Part shown: in pieces, positions 1 through 7,575 of the stretch
How the letters are laid out: the number at the start of each line of letters is the position of its first letter
Position numbering within the stretch: the first letter of the stretch is position 1
NCBI RefSeq assembly: GCF_001969265.1
Contig: NZ_CP019304.1
Coordinates: 2,604,001-2,668,000 of the forward strand
DNA length: 64,000 nt
DNA from: Arthrobacter sp. QXT-31
GTDB taxonomy: Bacteria; Actinomycetota; Actinomycetes; Actinomycetales; Micrococcaceae
Reading direction: 5' to 3'
Notes under the pieces: generated by a model
The model's input: the letters and a program-made list of their open reading frames with translations, nothing else
Told to the model about the DNA's origin: nothing
Databases searched by the model: none
Made by a program: the position numbers and the translations under genes

Positions 1-603
1 TACCTGATCCTGGAACGCAGCCTCACCCGGGTGCTGCTGGGGCTGATGCTGCTGGCCAACGCCACCAACCTGCTGATCCTCGCCACCGGCGGCTACGCCG
101 GACTGGCACCGTTCTTCAGCAAGGACACTGACCCCGCCTCCTACAACGACCCCCTGCCGCAGGCACTGATCCTGACCTCCATCGTCATTTCCTTCGCAGT
201 GACGGCCTTCATGCTCGGCATCATCTACAGGACCTGGGTACTTGCCCGCCAAGACGATATCCAGGACGACATCGAGGACCGCCGCGTGGCCGAAACCCCC
301 AGCTTCGACGCGGAGGACGACGCCGTCATCCCGATGGAAACCTCCGAGTTTCCCCTGCCCATGCGCGGACCGGACACCGCCGCCGCGACGGAGCCCTCGG
401 CTCAGCCGGGAGCCACAGTGGAAACCGGCGGGCGGACCCTTTTGGCGGAACACGCGGCGCTGGAGGAAAAGCCGGGATCGGGCAACCTCGTCCCCGGCAC
501 GGACACGGCCCCAGGCACGGACACAACCACAAACACAGGCACAACGCCGAACACAGACACTGCCCCAAAAACAGACACCGGCACTGACGGAGGCGCGAAG
601 TGA
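1..603 (+). CDS. mrpC: Mrp/Mnh Na+/H+ antiporter subunit C, 5'-partial
   Basis: The frame is open from base 1, so the N-terminus lies upstream of the window. Visible are the last NuoK-like membrane segments (LLGLMLLANATNLLIL; ALILTSIVISFAVTAFMLGI) of the small MrpC subunit of the multi-subunit sodium/proton antiporter, which resembles complex I NuoK. After the final helix there is an unusually long hydrophilic tail of about 110 residues, acidic and then Thr/Asp/Gly-rich with short TDTAPGTDT-like repeats, absent from compact Bacillus MrpC. It overlaps mrpD by 4 bp (GTGA) and is followed by mrpD, E, F and G in canonical order, which fixes the identity. Confidence 0.93.
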   Translation, partial: YLILERSLTRVLLGLMLLANATNLLILATGGYAGLAPFFSKDTDPASYNDPLPQALILTSIVISFAVTAFMLGIIYRTWVLARQDDIQDDIEDRRVAETPSFDAEDDAVIPMETSEFPLPMRGPDTAAATEPSAQPGATVETGGRTLLAEHAALEEKPGSGNLVPGTDTAPGTDTTTNTGTTPNTDTAPKTDTGTDGGAK

Positions 604-2189
604 ACCTTGCAAGCCTTGCCCCGCTCGCCGTCGTACTTCCCATTCTGGGCGCGGCGCTGACGTTCGTGCTGATCCGGCATTCCCGCGCGCAGCGCGCCGT
701 GAGCATTGGCCTGCTTTCGCTGACCCTGCTGCTGGAGTGCCTGCTCCTGGCGTCCGTCTGGAACGGCGGCACGGCGGCAGTGAACATCGGCGGCTGGGTG
801 CCGCCGTGGGGCATCGTCATGGTGGTGGACCAGTTCTCCTCGCTGATGCTCGTGGTGTCGTCGGCGGTGAGCCTCGCGGTTCTCGTGTACGCCACCGGGC
901 AGGGCATGGCCGACGGCGACCAGGACGCCCCCGTGTCGATCTTCCACCCCACCTACCTGATCCTCGTGGCCGGGGTCTCCAACGCGTTCCTCTCCGGGGA
1001 CCTGTTCAATCTGTATGTCGGGTTCGAGATCCTGCTGACGGCGAGCTATGTGCTGATGACCCTCGGCGGCACGGGACCGCGCATCCGGGCGGGCGTCACC
1101 TACGTGGTGGTCTCCGTCGTGTCCTCGGTGCTGTTCCTGATCGCCATCGCGATGGTCTACGGCGCCACAGGAACCGTCAACATGGCGGACCTGGCCATCA
1201 AGCTCGCGGAACTGGACCAGGGCACCAGGACGCTCCTGCACGTCATGCTGCTGGTGGCGTTCGGCATCAAGGCCGCTGTTTTCCCGCTCTCCTTCTGGCT
1301 TCCGGACTCGTACCCGACGGCGCCGGCCCCGGTCACGGCCGTGTTCGCCGGCCTGCTGACCAAGGTGGGCGTCTACGCCATGGTCCGCACCGAAACCCTG
1401 CTGTTCCCCGGCGACAGCCTCAACACGCCGCTGATGGTGGTGGCGCTGCTGACCATGGTGGTCGGCATCCTGGGTGCCCTCGCCCAAAGCGACATCAAGC
1501 GTCTGCTGTCCTTCACCCTGGTCAGCCACATCGGCTACATGGTGTTCGGCCTGGCGATGTCCTCCGTGGCAGGCCTGGCAGCCGCCGTGTTCTATGTGGC
1601 GCACCACATCACCATCCAGACCAGCCTCTTCCTGGTCACCGGCCTGATTGAGCGCCGCGGCGGCAGCTCCTCCGTGGACAGGCTCGCCGGGCTGGCCAAA
1701 CTGTCGCCGCTGCTGGCGCTGCTGTTCTTCGTTCCCGGAATGAACCTGGCCGGCATCCCGCCGTTCTCCGGCTTCCTCGGCAAGCTCGGGCTGATGCAGG
1801 CCGGCGTCGCGCTGGGAACGCCGCTGGCCTATACGCTGGTGATCGGGGGCGTGCTGACGAGCCTCCTCACGCTCCTGGCAGTCGCCCGCGTCTGGAACCG
1901 CGCCTTCTGGCGGAAGGCCGAGGACGCGGAGCACCCCGATCCCGTCCTCCTGGCTGCCCCCGCCCCCGAAGGCGGCACCACGCCGGTGCGGCTGCTGCCG
2001 CGGACCATGGTGGGCTCCACGCTGGGCCTGGTGGTGCTGGGTGTGGCGCTCACCGTCTTCGCCGGACCGCTCTTCCAGGTGGCCGACCAGTCGGCCGCGG
2101 CCATGCTGGACAGATCCTCCTACATCCAGGCTGTGCTCGGTGACGGCGTTGCCGCTCCGGCCCTGGCGCTGAGCGGAGGCGGAAAGTGA
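600..2189 (+). CDS. mrpD: Mrp Na+/H+ antiporter subunit D
   Basis: A 529-residue, fully membrane-spanning protein of the NuoM/NuoN proton-translocating family. It has the family's conserved Lys/His helices: FGIKAAVFPLSFWLPDSYP around residues 220-240 and the PAPVTAVFAGLLTKVG segment after it. MrpD and MrpA are the presumed ion-conducting subunits of the antiporter. The start is a GTG overlapping the mrpC stop codon (GTGA), so translation is probably coupled. The length is usual for MrpD (about 490-530). The product acts in the cytoplasmic membrane in pH and sodium homeostasis. Confidence 0.96.
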   Translation: MNLASLAPLAVVLPILGAALTFVLIRHSRAQRAVSIGLLSLTLLLECLLLASVWNGGTAAVNIGGWVPPWGIVMVVDQFSSLMLVVSSAVSLAVLVYATGQGMADGDQDAPVSIFHPTYLILVAGVSNAFLSGDLFNLYVGFEILLTASYVLMTLGGTGPRIRAGVTYVVVSVVSSVLFLIAIAMVYGATGTVNMADLAIKLAELDQGTRTLLHVMLLVAFGIKAAVFPLSFWLPDSYPTAPAPVTAVFAGLLTKVGVYAMVRTETLLFPGDSLNTPLMVVALLTMVVGILGALAQSDIKRLLSFTLVSHIGYMVFGLAMSSVAGLAAAVFYVAHHITIQTSLFLVTGLIERRGGSSSVDRLAGLAKLSPLLALLFFVPGMNLAGIPPFSGFLGKLGLMQAGVALGTPLAYTLVIGGVLTSLLTLLAVARVWNRAFWRKAEDAEHPDPVLLAAPAPEGGTTPVRLLPRTMVGSTLGLVVLGVALTVFAGPLFQVADQSAAAMLDRSSYIQAVLGDGVAAPALALSGGGK

Positions 2190-2746
2190 GCCGGCAACGG
2201 GTGTCCCTGCGGCAGGAACTGCCGCTGCTGGTCTGGCTGGTCATTGTCTGGGGAGCCCTCTGGCAGGACTTCAGCCCGGGCAACCTGCTTTTCGGCGCCC
2301 TGCTGGCAATCGCGGTAGCGCGCCTGTTCTACCTGCCGCCAGTGGAGCTGAGCGGCCGCTTCAACGTGCTGCGGGCCGTTCCGTTCGCGGTGGTGTTCCT
2401 CGGCCGGGTCGTGGCCGCCAGCTGCCAGGTGTTCTACCTGGCGATGACCCAGGGGCCCAAGGTGACCAACGCCGTCGTCGCCGTTCCGTTGCGGAGCCAT
2501 TCGGACCTGATGGTGACGGCGACCGGCCACGTGATCTCCCTGATCCCGGGGTCCCTGGTGGTGGAGGTGGACAGATCCACGTCCACGCTCTACATCCACG
2601 GACTGAACGTCCGCACCGGGGAGGACGTCCTCAAACTGCGCAAGGAAGTCCGGGACACCGAGGCGGGGCTCATCCGGATCATGGGAACCAAGGACGAGCT
2701 TGCCGCCCTCAACCAGGAGGCTGGCAACCAGGAGGCTGGCGCATGA
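2186..2746 (+). CDS. mrpE: Mrp Na+/H+ antiporter subunit E
   Basis: A 186-residue MrpE/MnhE-family protein with two N-terminal membrane segments (LPLLVWLVIVWGALW; LLFGALLAIAVARLFYL) followed by the conserved cytoplasmic portion ending near VEVDRSTSTLYIHGLNV. It starts at a GTG overlapping the mrpD stop by 4 bp. The last codons are an exact 15-bp tandem duplication (2711-2725 and 2726-2740) giving NQEAG twice just before the stop, one of several gene-end microduplications in this window. It overlaps mrpF by 4 bp (ATGA). MrpE is needed for assembly of the antiporter rather than being its main ion channel. Confidence 0.95.
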   Translation: MSRQRVSLRQELPLLVWLVIVWGALWQDFSPGNLLFGALLAIAVARLFYLPPVELSGRFNVLRAVPFAVVFLGRVVAASCQVFYLAMTQGPKVTNAVVAVPLRSHSDLMVTATGHVISLIPGSLVVEVDRSTSTLYIHGLNVRTGEDVLKLRKEVRDTEAGLIRIMGTKDELAALNQEAGNQEAGA

Positions 2747-3021
2747 TGGAACTGGTCCTCACGGTCACGGCCGTGGCGCTCGCCCTCGCCGCCGCGGGAG
2801 CGATCATCCGCATCGCCCGCGGCCCCTCGCTGCTGGACCGGGTTCTCGCCGCGGACGTGCTGCTGGCCATCCTGGGCGCGGCGCTGTGCATCGACATGGC
2901 AGTGAACCGGCACCTGAACAACCTGATGCTGGTGGTTGGCATCTCCATTATCGGGTTCATCGGCTCGGTGACCGTGGCCCGCTTCGTGGCCGACAGGCGG
3001 GAGCAGCCCAATGAGTCCTGA
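2743..3021 (+). CDS. mrpF: Mrp Na+/H+ antiporter subunit F
   Basis: A 92-residue MrpF/MnhF protein with three predicted membrane helices and the family signature IARGPSLLDRVLAADVL near residues 24-40. It starts at ATG overlapping the mrpE stop (ATGA). The 3' end overlaps mrpG by 11 bp, so the last genes of the operon are translationally coupled. It is a small membrane subunit of the Mrp antiporter complex. Its length and position between mrpE and mrpG are typical. Confidence 0.95.
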   Translation: MMELVLTVTAVALALAAAGAIIRIARGPSLLDRVLAADVLLAILGAALCIDMAVNRHLNNLMLVVGISIIGFIGSVTVARFVADRREQPNES

Positions 3022-3424
3022 ACCCAATGCCGTGGATACCGTGGTCGACGCTGTTTCAGCCGTGTTCATGGTGGTGGGAGCCCTGATGTCCCTCGCCGCC
3101 GCGATCGGCCTGCTGCGCTTTCCCGACCTCATGAGCCGCATGCACGCGGCCACCAAGCCGCAGGTGCTGGGGCTGTTCCTGCTGCTCGCCGCGGTGGGGC
3201 TGCAGCTGCGGACGTGGTGGGTGTGGCCGGTGCTGCTCGTGGCCTGGATCTTCCAGCTGCTCACGGTGCCCGTCTCGGCCCACATGGTTGGCCGTGCCGG
3301 CTACCGCACCAAGCACCTCCACAAGGAGCTGCTCAGCACCGACGAGCTGGAGGCCGTGGTGCTCAAGGCCGCCAAGGCGGCCCGGAAGTCGGAAGCGGAC
3401 GACGGCGGCAGCCGCACCGATTAA
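3011..3424 (+). CDS. mrpG: Mrp Na+/H+ antiporter subunit G
   Basis: A 137-residue MrpG/MnhG (PhaG) protein with three helices and the motif LLRFPDLMSRMHAATKPQ around residues 33-50, diagnostic of the family. The C-terminal 35 residues are charged (KAAKAARKSEADDGG) and extend beyond the minimal family length. The start codon lies inside mrpF, an 11-bp overlap. It is the last gene of the mrp operon and is followed at once by a strong inverted repeat that separates it from the convergent gene. Confidence 0.95.
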   Translation: MSPEPNAVDTVVDAVSAVFMVVGALMSLAAAIGLLRFPDLMSRMHAATKPQVLGLFLLLAAVGLQLRTWWVWPVLLVAWIFQLLTVPVSAHMVGRAGYRTKHLHKELLSTDELEAVVLKAAKAARKSEADDGGSRTD

Positions 3425-3438
3425 CCCTTAACGCGCCG

Positions 3439-3468
3439 GGGCCCTGTCTGCTGTTGCAGGCAGGGCCC
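3439..3468. terminator. bidirectional hairpin terminator between convergent genes
   Basis: A 13-bp inverted repeat (GGGCCCTGTCTGC, loop TGTT, GCAGGCAGGGCCC) with a single G-T wobble lies 15 bp after the mrpG stop and 24 bp before the end of the convergent secreted-protein gene. No long T-tract follows, as is common in high-GC actinobacteria. The position supports transcription termination from both sides. Confidence 0.75.
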
Positions 3469-3492
3469 GGTTGTGTGGTGCGGGTGGTTGGG

Positions 3493-5484
3493 TTAGCGGG
3501 TGGCGACTGCTCCGGTTGCGGTGCCACCGCGGCTGGATTGGACCAGGACGCTGGTGATCTGGTGGTCCCTTAGCCCTGGCTTGGCCCGGTAGGACCAGTT
3601 GCCGAGGGTGTCGGCCTGGGCGGTGCCGATCCTGGTGCCTTGGTAGCCGGGTGTGTTGTCGTAGATGACGACGGTGGTGGCCGGGATCAGGACGGCGGTG
3701 TTGCCTGCCAGGGTTGAGGTGCCGGTGATCCGCAGTTCAGTGCCGAGGCGGTGGCGGGAGCCGGCGACCGTGACGGTGTCGGTCTGGACGGTGAGGTCCA
3801 CGGTGGCAGGGGCGCTGCCGATGCCGTTGGCGTCCGTGACGATCAGCTGGAGCTTGATCGGGTCGTTGGCCGGGGCGGTCAGGGGTGCGGTGTCGGTGCT
3901 CTTGGCGTAGTAGGGGACGGTGATGGTGGGTTTGGCGGCGGTGTCGCTGGAGAAGGTGACGGTGGGTCCGCTGACCTGGGTCCATTGGTAGCTGGCGGCG
4001 CCGGTGGAGGTGCTGCCGTCGAGCTGGACGGTTCCGCCGCGGGTGACGGTGGTGGTTGCCGCGGTGGCCACGGCGGTGGTTTCCTGGGGTTCGCCGGGGG
4101 CGGGGCCGCTGCCGGTGTCGACGATGGGGCCGGGGTCCGGGGCGGGGCTGAGCGGGTCGAGTCCGGCGGGGGACGCTGCGCCGCCGGAGATTGTGACGGG
4201 CAGGGAGGCGGTGCCGCCTTCTGCTGTCTTGACGGTGACGGTGGCCGGGGGTGCCTGCACGGTGAACGACTTCTCCGCGGGCGCTCCGTCGGTGGCGGGT
4301 GCTTCGAGGGTTCCGAGGCCGGTGACGGTGAGCGGGTAGCCGACGGTGGAGACCGCGCCGACGGTGAGGTTGGCTCCGTCGTAGAGGGCCTTGGTGATCA
4401 TGACGCCGCTGGGTTTGGTGACGGTGATCTGGCTGCTGCTGGAGGGTTTGTCGCCGATGTTGGTGACTTTGACGGTGGTGGGGGCGGTTCCGGTGAGCTG
4501 GATGCGGGCGTAGTAGCGGCCGGTGTCGGGGTCGCTGAGCATGGGGGTGGTGTCGAAGGTTCCGTCCTGGCCGTCGACTTGGAGCTGGGCGCCGTTGCCG
4601 CTGCTGGCGAACACGTCGATCATGGTCCCGTTCAGGACGGCGCTGTCGCCGTTGACGCCCTGGTTGGTGGAGATTTTGCCCATCAGGGAGAACTGGTCTG
4701 TTTCCAGGGCCAGGCCGCCGCCGGTGAGGGAGAACTTGTTGTAGTTGAAGGGGCTGCCGGTGACGGTGTGGTCCTGGGCGGGGTCGCCGAGGTAGCCGTC
4801 GGGTGCTGCGGGAGCGGTGGCCGGGTCCCATTTGAGGAACGGGCCGATGTTGCTTTTCAGGGCGGTGGTGAAGTTGCCGATGGCCGGGGAGATGTCTTCG
4901 ACGAGTTTGCCGTCGCCGGCGTCGTCGGTGTCGATGGTCATGGTGCCGTAGGGGTGCTGGAACGTCAGGGTGGTGTTCGCGGGTGCGCCCTTGACGACGA
5001 CGCGCTGGCGGCCGAAGACGACCTGGTCGCCCTGGGTGACGGTGTTGGCGAACGCGGCTTCGAGGCCGAGGACCAGGACGGCGCGGCCGCCGCCGGGAAG
5101 GTCCAGTTCGGATCCGGCGAGCATGTAGAACGCCTCGTCGGGGAAGTTGTCCGGGAAGGAGATGGGGGCGGTTTCGTCCGGGATGTCCCCTGGCAGGAAG
5201 CCGCAGAGCGGGTTTTCCCCGTTGAGGCAGAGCTCGAGGCGGGTCTTGTTGCTGTCCTCGTACCAGGACGGGAAGCCGTATTCGGTGTTGACGGGTCCGA
5301 CGGCGGTCAGCCCGCCGGAGTTCGTCTGGGTCACCTCGGTGGCGGCCAGTGAGGTGCCGGCACCCGTGGCTGCGAGCAGCAGGGCGGTCGCGGCCGCGAT
5401 TCCGCGGCGCCGGGACGCGGGGCGCGGGGCCAGATGTCGCGGTGCCGGCCGCTGGGCCGACAGGAAATGCGGTGTGGATACCAT
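3493..5484 (-). CDS. secreted protein with Ig/PKD-like domain, function unknown
   Basis: A 663-residue exported protein. The N-terminus has an Arg-rich stretch (PRPASRRRG), a hydrophobic helix (IAAATALLLAATGAG) and an Ala-rich cleavage site near residue 47. Residues about 50-400 form a beta-rich region with no domain I can name, beginning with a conserved-looking segment (GFPSWYEDSNKTRLELCLNG) that carries a Cys pair (LCLNGENPLCG). About 460-570 resembles a PKD/REJ-type Ig fold (VQLDGSTSTGAASYQWTQVSGP, then LIVTDANGIGSAPATV). The last 80 residues are another beta-sandwich-like segment. A GAGGAG ribosome site precedes the ATG. A surface or adhesion-type role is inference only. Confidence 0.8.
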   Translation of the reverse strand: MVSTPHFLSAQRPAPRHLAPRPASRRRGIAAATALLLAATGAGTSLAATEVTQTNSGGLTAVGPVNTEYGFPSWYEDSNKTRLELCLNGENPLCGFLPGDIPDETAPISFPDNFPDEAFYMLAGSELDLPGGGRAVLVLGLEAAFANTVTQGDQVVFGRQRVVVKGAPANTTLTFQHPYGTMTIDTDDAGDGKLVEDISPAIGNFTTALKSNIGPFLKWDPATAPAAPDGYLGDPAQDHTVTGSPFNYNKFSLTGGGLALETDQFSLMGKISTNQGVNGDSAVLNGTMIDVFASSGNGAQLQVDGQDGTFDTTPMLSDPDTGRYYARIQLTGTAPTTVKVTNIGDKPSSSSQITVTKPSGVMITKALYDGANLTVGAVSTVGYPLTVTGLGTLEAPATDGAPAEKSFTVQAPPATVTVKTAEGGTASLPVTISGGAASPAGLDPLSPAPDPGPIVDTGSGPAPGEPQETTAVATAATTTVTRGGTVQLDGSTSTGAASYQWTQVSGPTVTFSSDTAAKPTITVPYYAKSTDTAPLTAPANDPIKLQLIVTDANGIGSAPATVDLTVQTDTVTVAGSRHRLGTELRITGTSTLAGNTAVLIPATTVVIYDNTPGYQGTRIGTAQADTLGNWSYRAKPGLRDHQITSVLVQSSRGGTATGAVATR

Positions 5485-5533
5485 TTTGTCTCCTCAGAAA
5501 GACGCTGATGGCATCCACTAAAAACAGCGGTGG

Positions 5534-5567
5534 TTGGAAAAACGTTCGGCTTCCAGCTTGGAAAAAC
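5534..5567 (-). promoter_or_regulatory. direct repeat in the promoter region of the secreted-protein gene
   Basis: TTGGAAAAAC occurs at 5534-5543 and again at 5558-5567, 24 bp apart, in an AT-richer stretch about 50-80 bp upstream of the secreted-protein start. It could bind a regulator or be part of the promoter. No convincing -35/-10 pair was resolved. The rest of 5485-5746 is GC-rich and shows no gene. Confidence 0.3.
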
Positions 5568-5746
5568 CTTGAGAATCAAGACTTTCTCAAACGGAGTGGG
5601 GGACCAGGTTGCCCTGCCTAAGGACTGCAGGACGGCCGGGGCCCGGCCACGCCCCGGGAAGGGACTGCCGGCAACCCGCCCGATGTTGGGGGGCCGGGCA
5701 CCGAACCGGGGCCGGCGGCCCTGTGCAGTCCTGCCGGCGCGGCGGC

Positions 5747-6010
5747 CTAGACGATGTCCTGGCTCTTGGCGAAGCGGGTGATGGCCCGCTGCGTGCCGCG
5801 GTTGGCCAGGACCTGGATCACGGCGCTCACGGACGCGGAGACGAGGGCGAACGTCAGGGCAGTGCGCAGCGTGGTGGGGACGTCATCCTTGTCGCCCTTG
5901 GGGGGCTTCTTTCCCGTGACCTTTTCCCAGATGGTATCGACGGCCTTGGTGCCGGCGAAGCCCGCCAGCAGGCTGATGCCGGTGCCAAGCAGTTTGATGA
6001 AGAAACTCAT
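5747..6010 (-). CDS. DUF4235 small membrane protein
   Basis: An 87-residue protein matching the actinobacterial DUF4235 pattern: a first helix (FFIKLLGTGISLLAGFAGTKAVDTIWEKVTGKKPP), a charged loop, then a second helix (TALTFALVSASVSAVIQVLANRGTQRAITR). The conserved W-x-K-x-T-G-K-x-P segment is characteristic. Two membrane spans are predicted and no enzymatic motif is visible. A short GAGGAGTTCC ribosome site precedes the ATG. Function is unknown. Confidence 0.85.
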   Translation of the reverse strand: MSFFIKLLGTGISLLAGFAGTKAVDTIWEKVTGKKPPKGDKDDVPTTLRTALTFALVSASVSAVIQVLANRGTQRAITRFAKSQDIV

Positions 6011-6067
6011 TCCGGAACTCCTCGCGAGATGAACACTGGTCTTTCCCTAGCCTATCGGCATGAAGCG

Positions 6068-6619
6068 TCAGCCCAGCCGCATGGAACGGTGGATTTCCCG
6101 CAGCGCCTCCACCACGAGGCGGTGATCGGCCACCTGCGGCAGGCCGGACACCGTGACCACGGCCACCGCACCCACATCCCGCACATAGACGGGAAAGGCT
6201 CCGCCGTGGGCGGCGTAGGTGGACTGGTCGAACCAGGCGTTGTCCTCGATCCGTCCGCCGCCGGCCCTGCCCCGCAGGCCCACCAGCAGCGACGGCTCCT
6301 CGTAGCGCAGGGCAGTCCGCTGCTTGGCCCGCACCCAGCCCTCGTTGTCCGGGGTGGCACCCTCGAGCGCCACATGGAAGAGGACCTGTTCGCCCTTGGT
6401 GATGTCGATGGCGATGGGCAGGTTCCCTTCCTTGCCGCGCTCCACCAGTTCCAGGCCGAGCGCCAGGGCATCGTCCTTGGTGAACCGGGGAAACTGCAGT
6501 TCGGCGATCTCACCCTCGATCTGGCCGATCATGGCTGCCAGGGATTCCGCCGGCTGTTCCTCGGCGGAGTCGGGGTCAAAGGTGGGCAGGGCAGCGGCGC
6601 CGGAGTCCTGTTGCGTCAT
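6068..6619 (-). CDS. UPF0303 / heme-degrading-domain (HbpS/GlcG-like) protein
   Basis: A 183-residue protein of the Haem_degrading fold (HbpS/GlcG/UPF0303). Diagnostic stretches are FPRFTKDDALALGLELVERG, the PIAIDITKGEQVLFH core and the C-terminal SGLPQVADHRLVVEALREIH. I start it at the ATG giving MTQQDSG, because the frame upstream (to 6745) encodes Arg/Gly-rich sequence unlike the family. The family is cytosolic or periplasmic and includes heme-binding sensors and poorly characterised enzymes, so substrate is not predictable. The gene is divergent from the thiamine riboswitch unit. Confidence 0.82.
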   Translation of the reverse strand: MTQQDSGAAALPTFDPDSAEEQPAESLAAMIGQIEGEIAELQFPRFTKDDALALGLELVERGKEGNLPIAIDITKGEQVLFHVALEGATPDNEGWVRAKQRTALRYEEPSLLVGLRGRAGGGRIEDNAWFDQSTYAAHGGAFPVYVRDVGAVAVVTVSGLPQVADHRLVVEALREIHRSMRLG

Positions 6620-6743
6620 GGCCCCAATGTACTCCGCGGGGCCGTCCCGGCGGCGCAGGGAACCTCCCGGATTGTGACGGCGGCCCCGGGATTCCGGGGA
6701 CGCCGGGGTGTAAACTGAACCAGCCCACAAGGGCAGATTTATC

Positions 6744-6868
6744 ACGACAGGGGAGCGCCGCCGTCGGGATGCAAAGGCAGCAGCCAGCGCAACCGCGGAT
6801 GGGCGCTGAGAGTGCGGACCGCCGCAGACCCTCGAACCTGATCCGGCTAGTACCGGCGCAAGGGAGTC
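6744..6868 (+). ncRNA. TPP riboswitch (THI element)
   Basis: The conserved THI-box blocks occur in order: GGGGAGC (about 6750), GCGCTGAGAG (about 6806), then GACCCTCGAACCTGATCCGG and CTAGTACCGGCGCAAGGGA. These are the pyrimidine- and pyrophosphate-sensing helices of the TPP aptamer. It lies about 90 nt before ykoE, so it controls the thiamine-precursor transporter in response to thiamine pyrophosphate. The 335-bp gap 6620-6954 is otherwise this leader. Confidence 0.95.
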
Positions 6869-6954
6869 GAGTTCTCAGAGTGCCCGGCAGCAGATGGCCC
6901 AGCCACCGGCAGCCGGGGTAACGCTTTCCCCTCCTGTTCCTCAGGAGGACCATC

Positions 6955-7575
6955 ATGACAACTGCAGCAATCAAGAAGACCGGCTACAACTGGCGCGTGG
7001 CCGACATCGTGGTGGCGGCGCTCATCGCCGTCGCCGGAGGCGTGATCTTCTGGGCCTGGTCCCAGGGCGCCAACGTCATCTCCACTCCCGTGAACGCCGT
7101 CTACCCGCCCCTGACCGGCCTGTACGCCGGCGGCTGGATGATCCCGGCGGTCCTGGGCATGCTCATCATCCGCAAGCCCGGCGCGGCCCTGTTCTGCGAA
7201 ACGGTGGCGGCCACCGGCGAACTCCTGATGGGCTCGCAGTACGGCACCACTGTGCTGATCTCCGGCCTCCTGCAGGGCCTGGGCGCGGAACTCGTGTTCG
7301 CCGCCTTCCGGTACAAGAAGTTCAACCTCCCTGTTGCGCTCCTCGCCGGAGCCGGCGCCGGGCTGTTCTGCGGCCTCAACGACTCGTTCGCGCCGTGGGG
7401 CTGGAACATCGCCTACGCCGCCGGTGACAAGTTCGCGTACATCGTGTTCTGCGCCATCTCCGGCGCGGTCATCGCAGGCGCCCTGTCCTGGATCGCCACC
7501 CGCGGCCTGGCCAAGACCGGCGTGCTGAGCTCCTTCGCTTCCCGCAAGGCCGCCACGGAGCCCGTCTTCAACTGA
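6955..7575 (+). CDS. ykoE: ECF transporter S component, thiamine/HMP-specific (YkoE)
   Basis: A 206-residue, six-helix substrate-binding membrane protein of the YkoE family. It provides specificity for thiamine or its hydroxymethylpyrimidine precursor in an energy-coupling-factor transporter. Recognisable segments are YNWRVADIVVAALIAVAGG at the N-terminus, NAVYPPLTGLYAGGWMIPAVLGMLI, and NLPVALLAGAGAGLFCGLND. It follows a TPP riboswitch with a strong AGGAGG site 7 nt before the ATG. It overlaps ykoD (TGATG) and the cluster order E-D-C is the standard one. Confidence 0.95.
   Translation: MTTAAIKKTGYNWRVADIVVAALIAVAGGVIFWAWSQGANVISTPVNAVYPPLTGLYAGGWMIPAVLGMLIIRKPGAALFCETVAATGELLMGSQYGTTVLISGLLQGLGAELVFAAFRYKKFNLPVALLAGAGAGLFCGLNDSFAPWGWNIAYAAGDKFAYIVFCAISGAVIAGALSWIATRGLAKTGVLSSFASRKAATEPVFN

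Noticed and set aside
242..1651. 469-codon frame overlapping mrpC and mrpD on the same strand
   Set aside because: Arg/Pro/Gly-rich out-of-frame translation of real antiporter genes.
3751..5352. 533-codon open frame antisense to the secreted protein gene
   Set aside because: Gly/Val/Asp-biased translation with no domain or start signal. It is a GC-skew shadow of the real gene.
5590..5746. Structured RNA in the GC-rich gap before DUF4235's 3' end
   Set aside because: Only scattered GC-rich complementarity (GGACTGCA with TGCAGTCC about 100 bp apart) and no known RNA motif. Expected by chance at this GC content.
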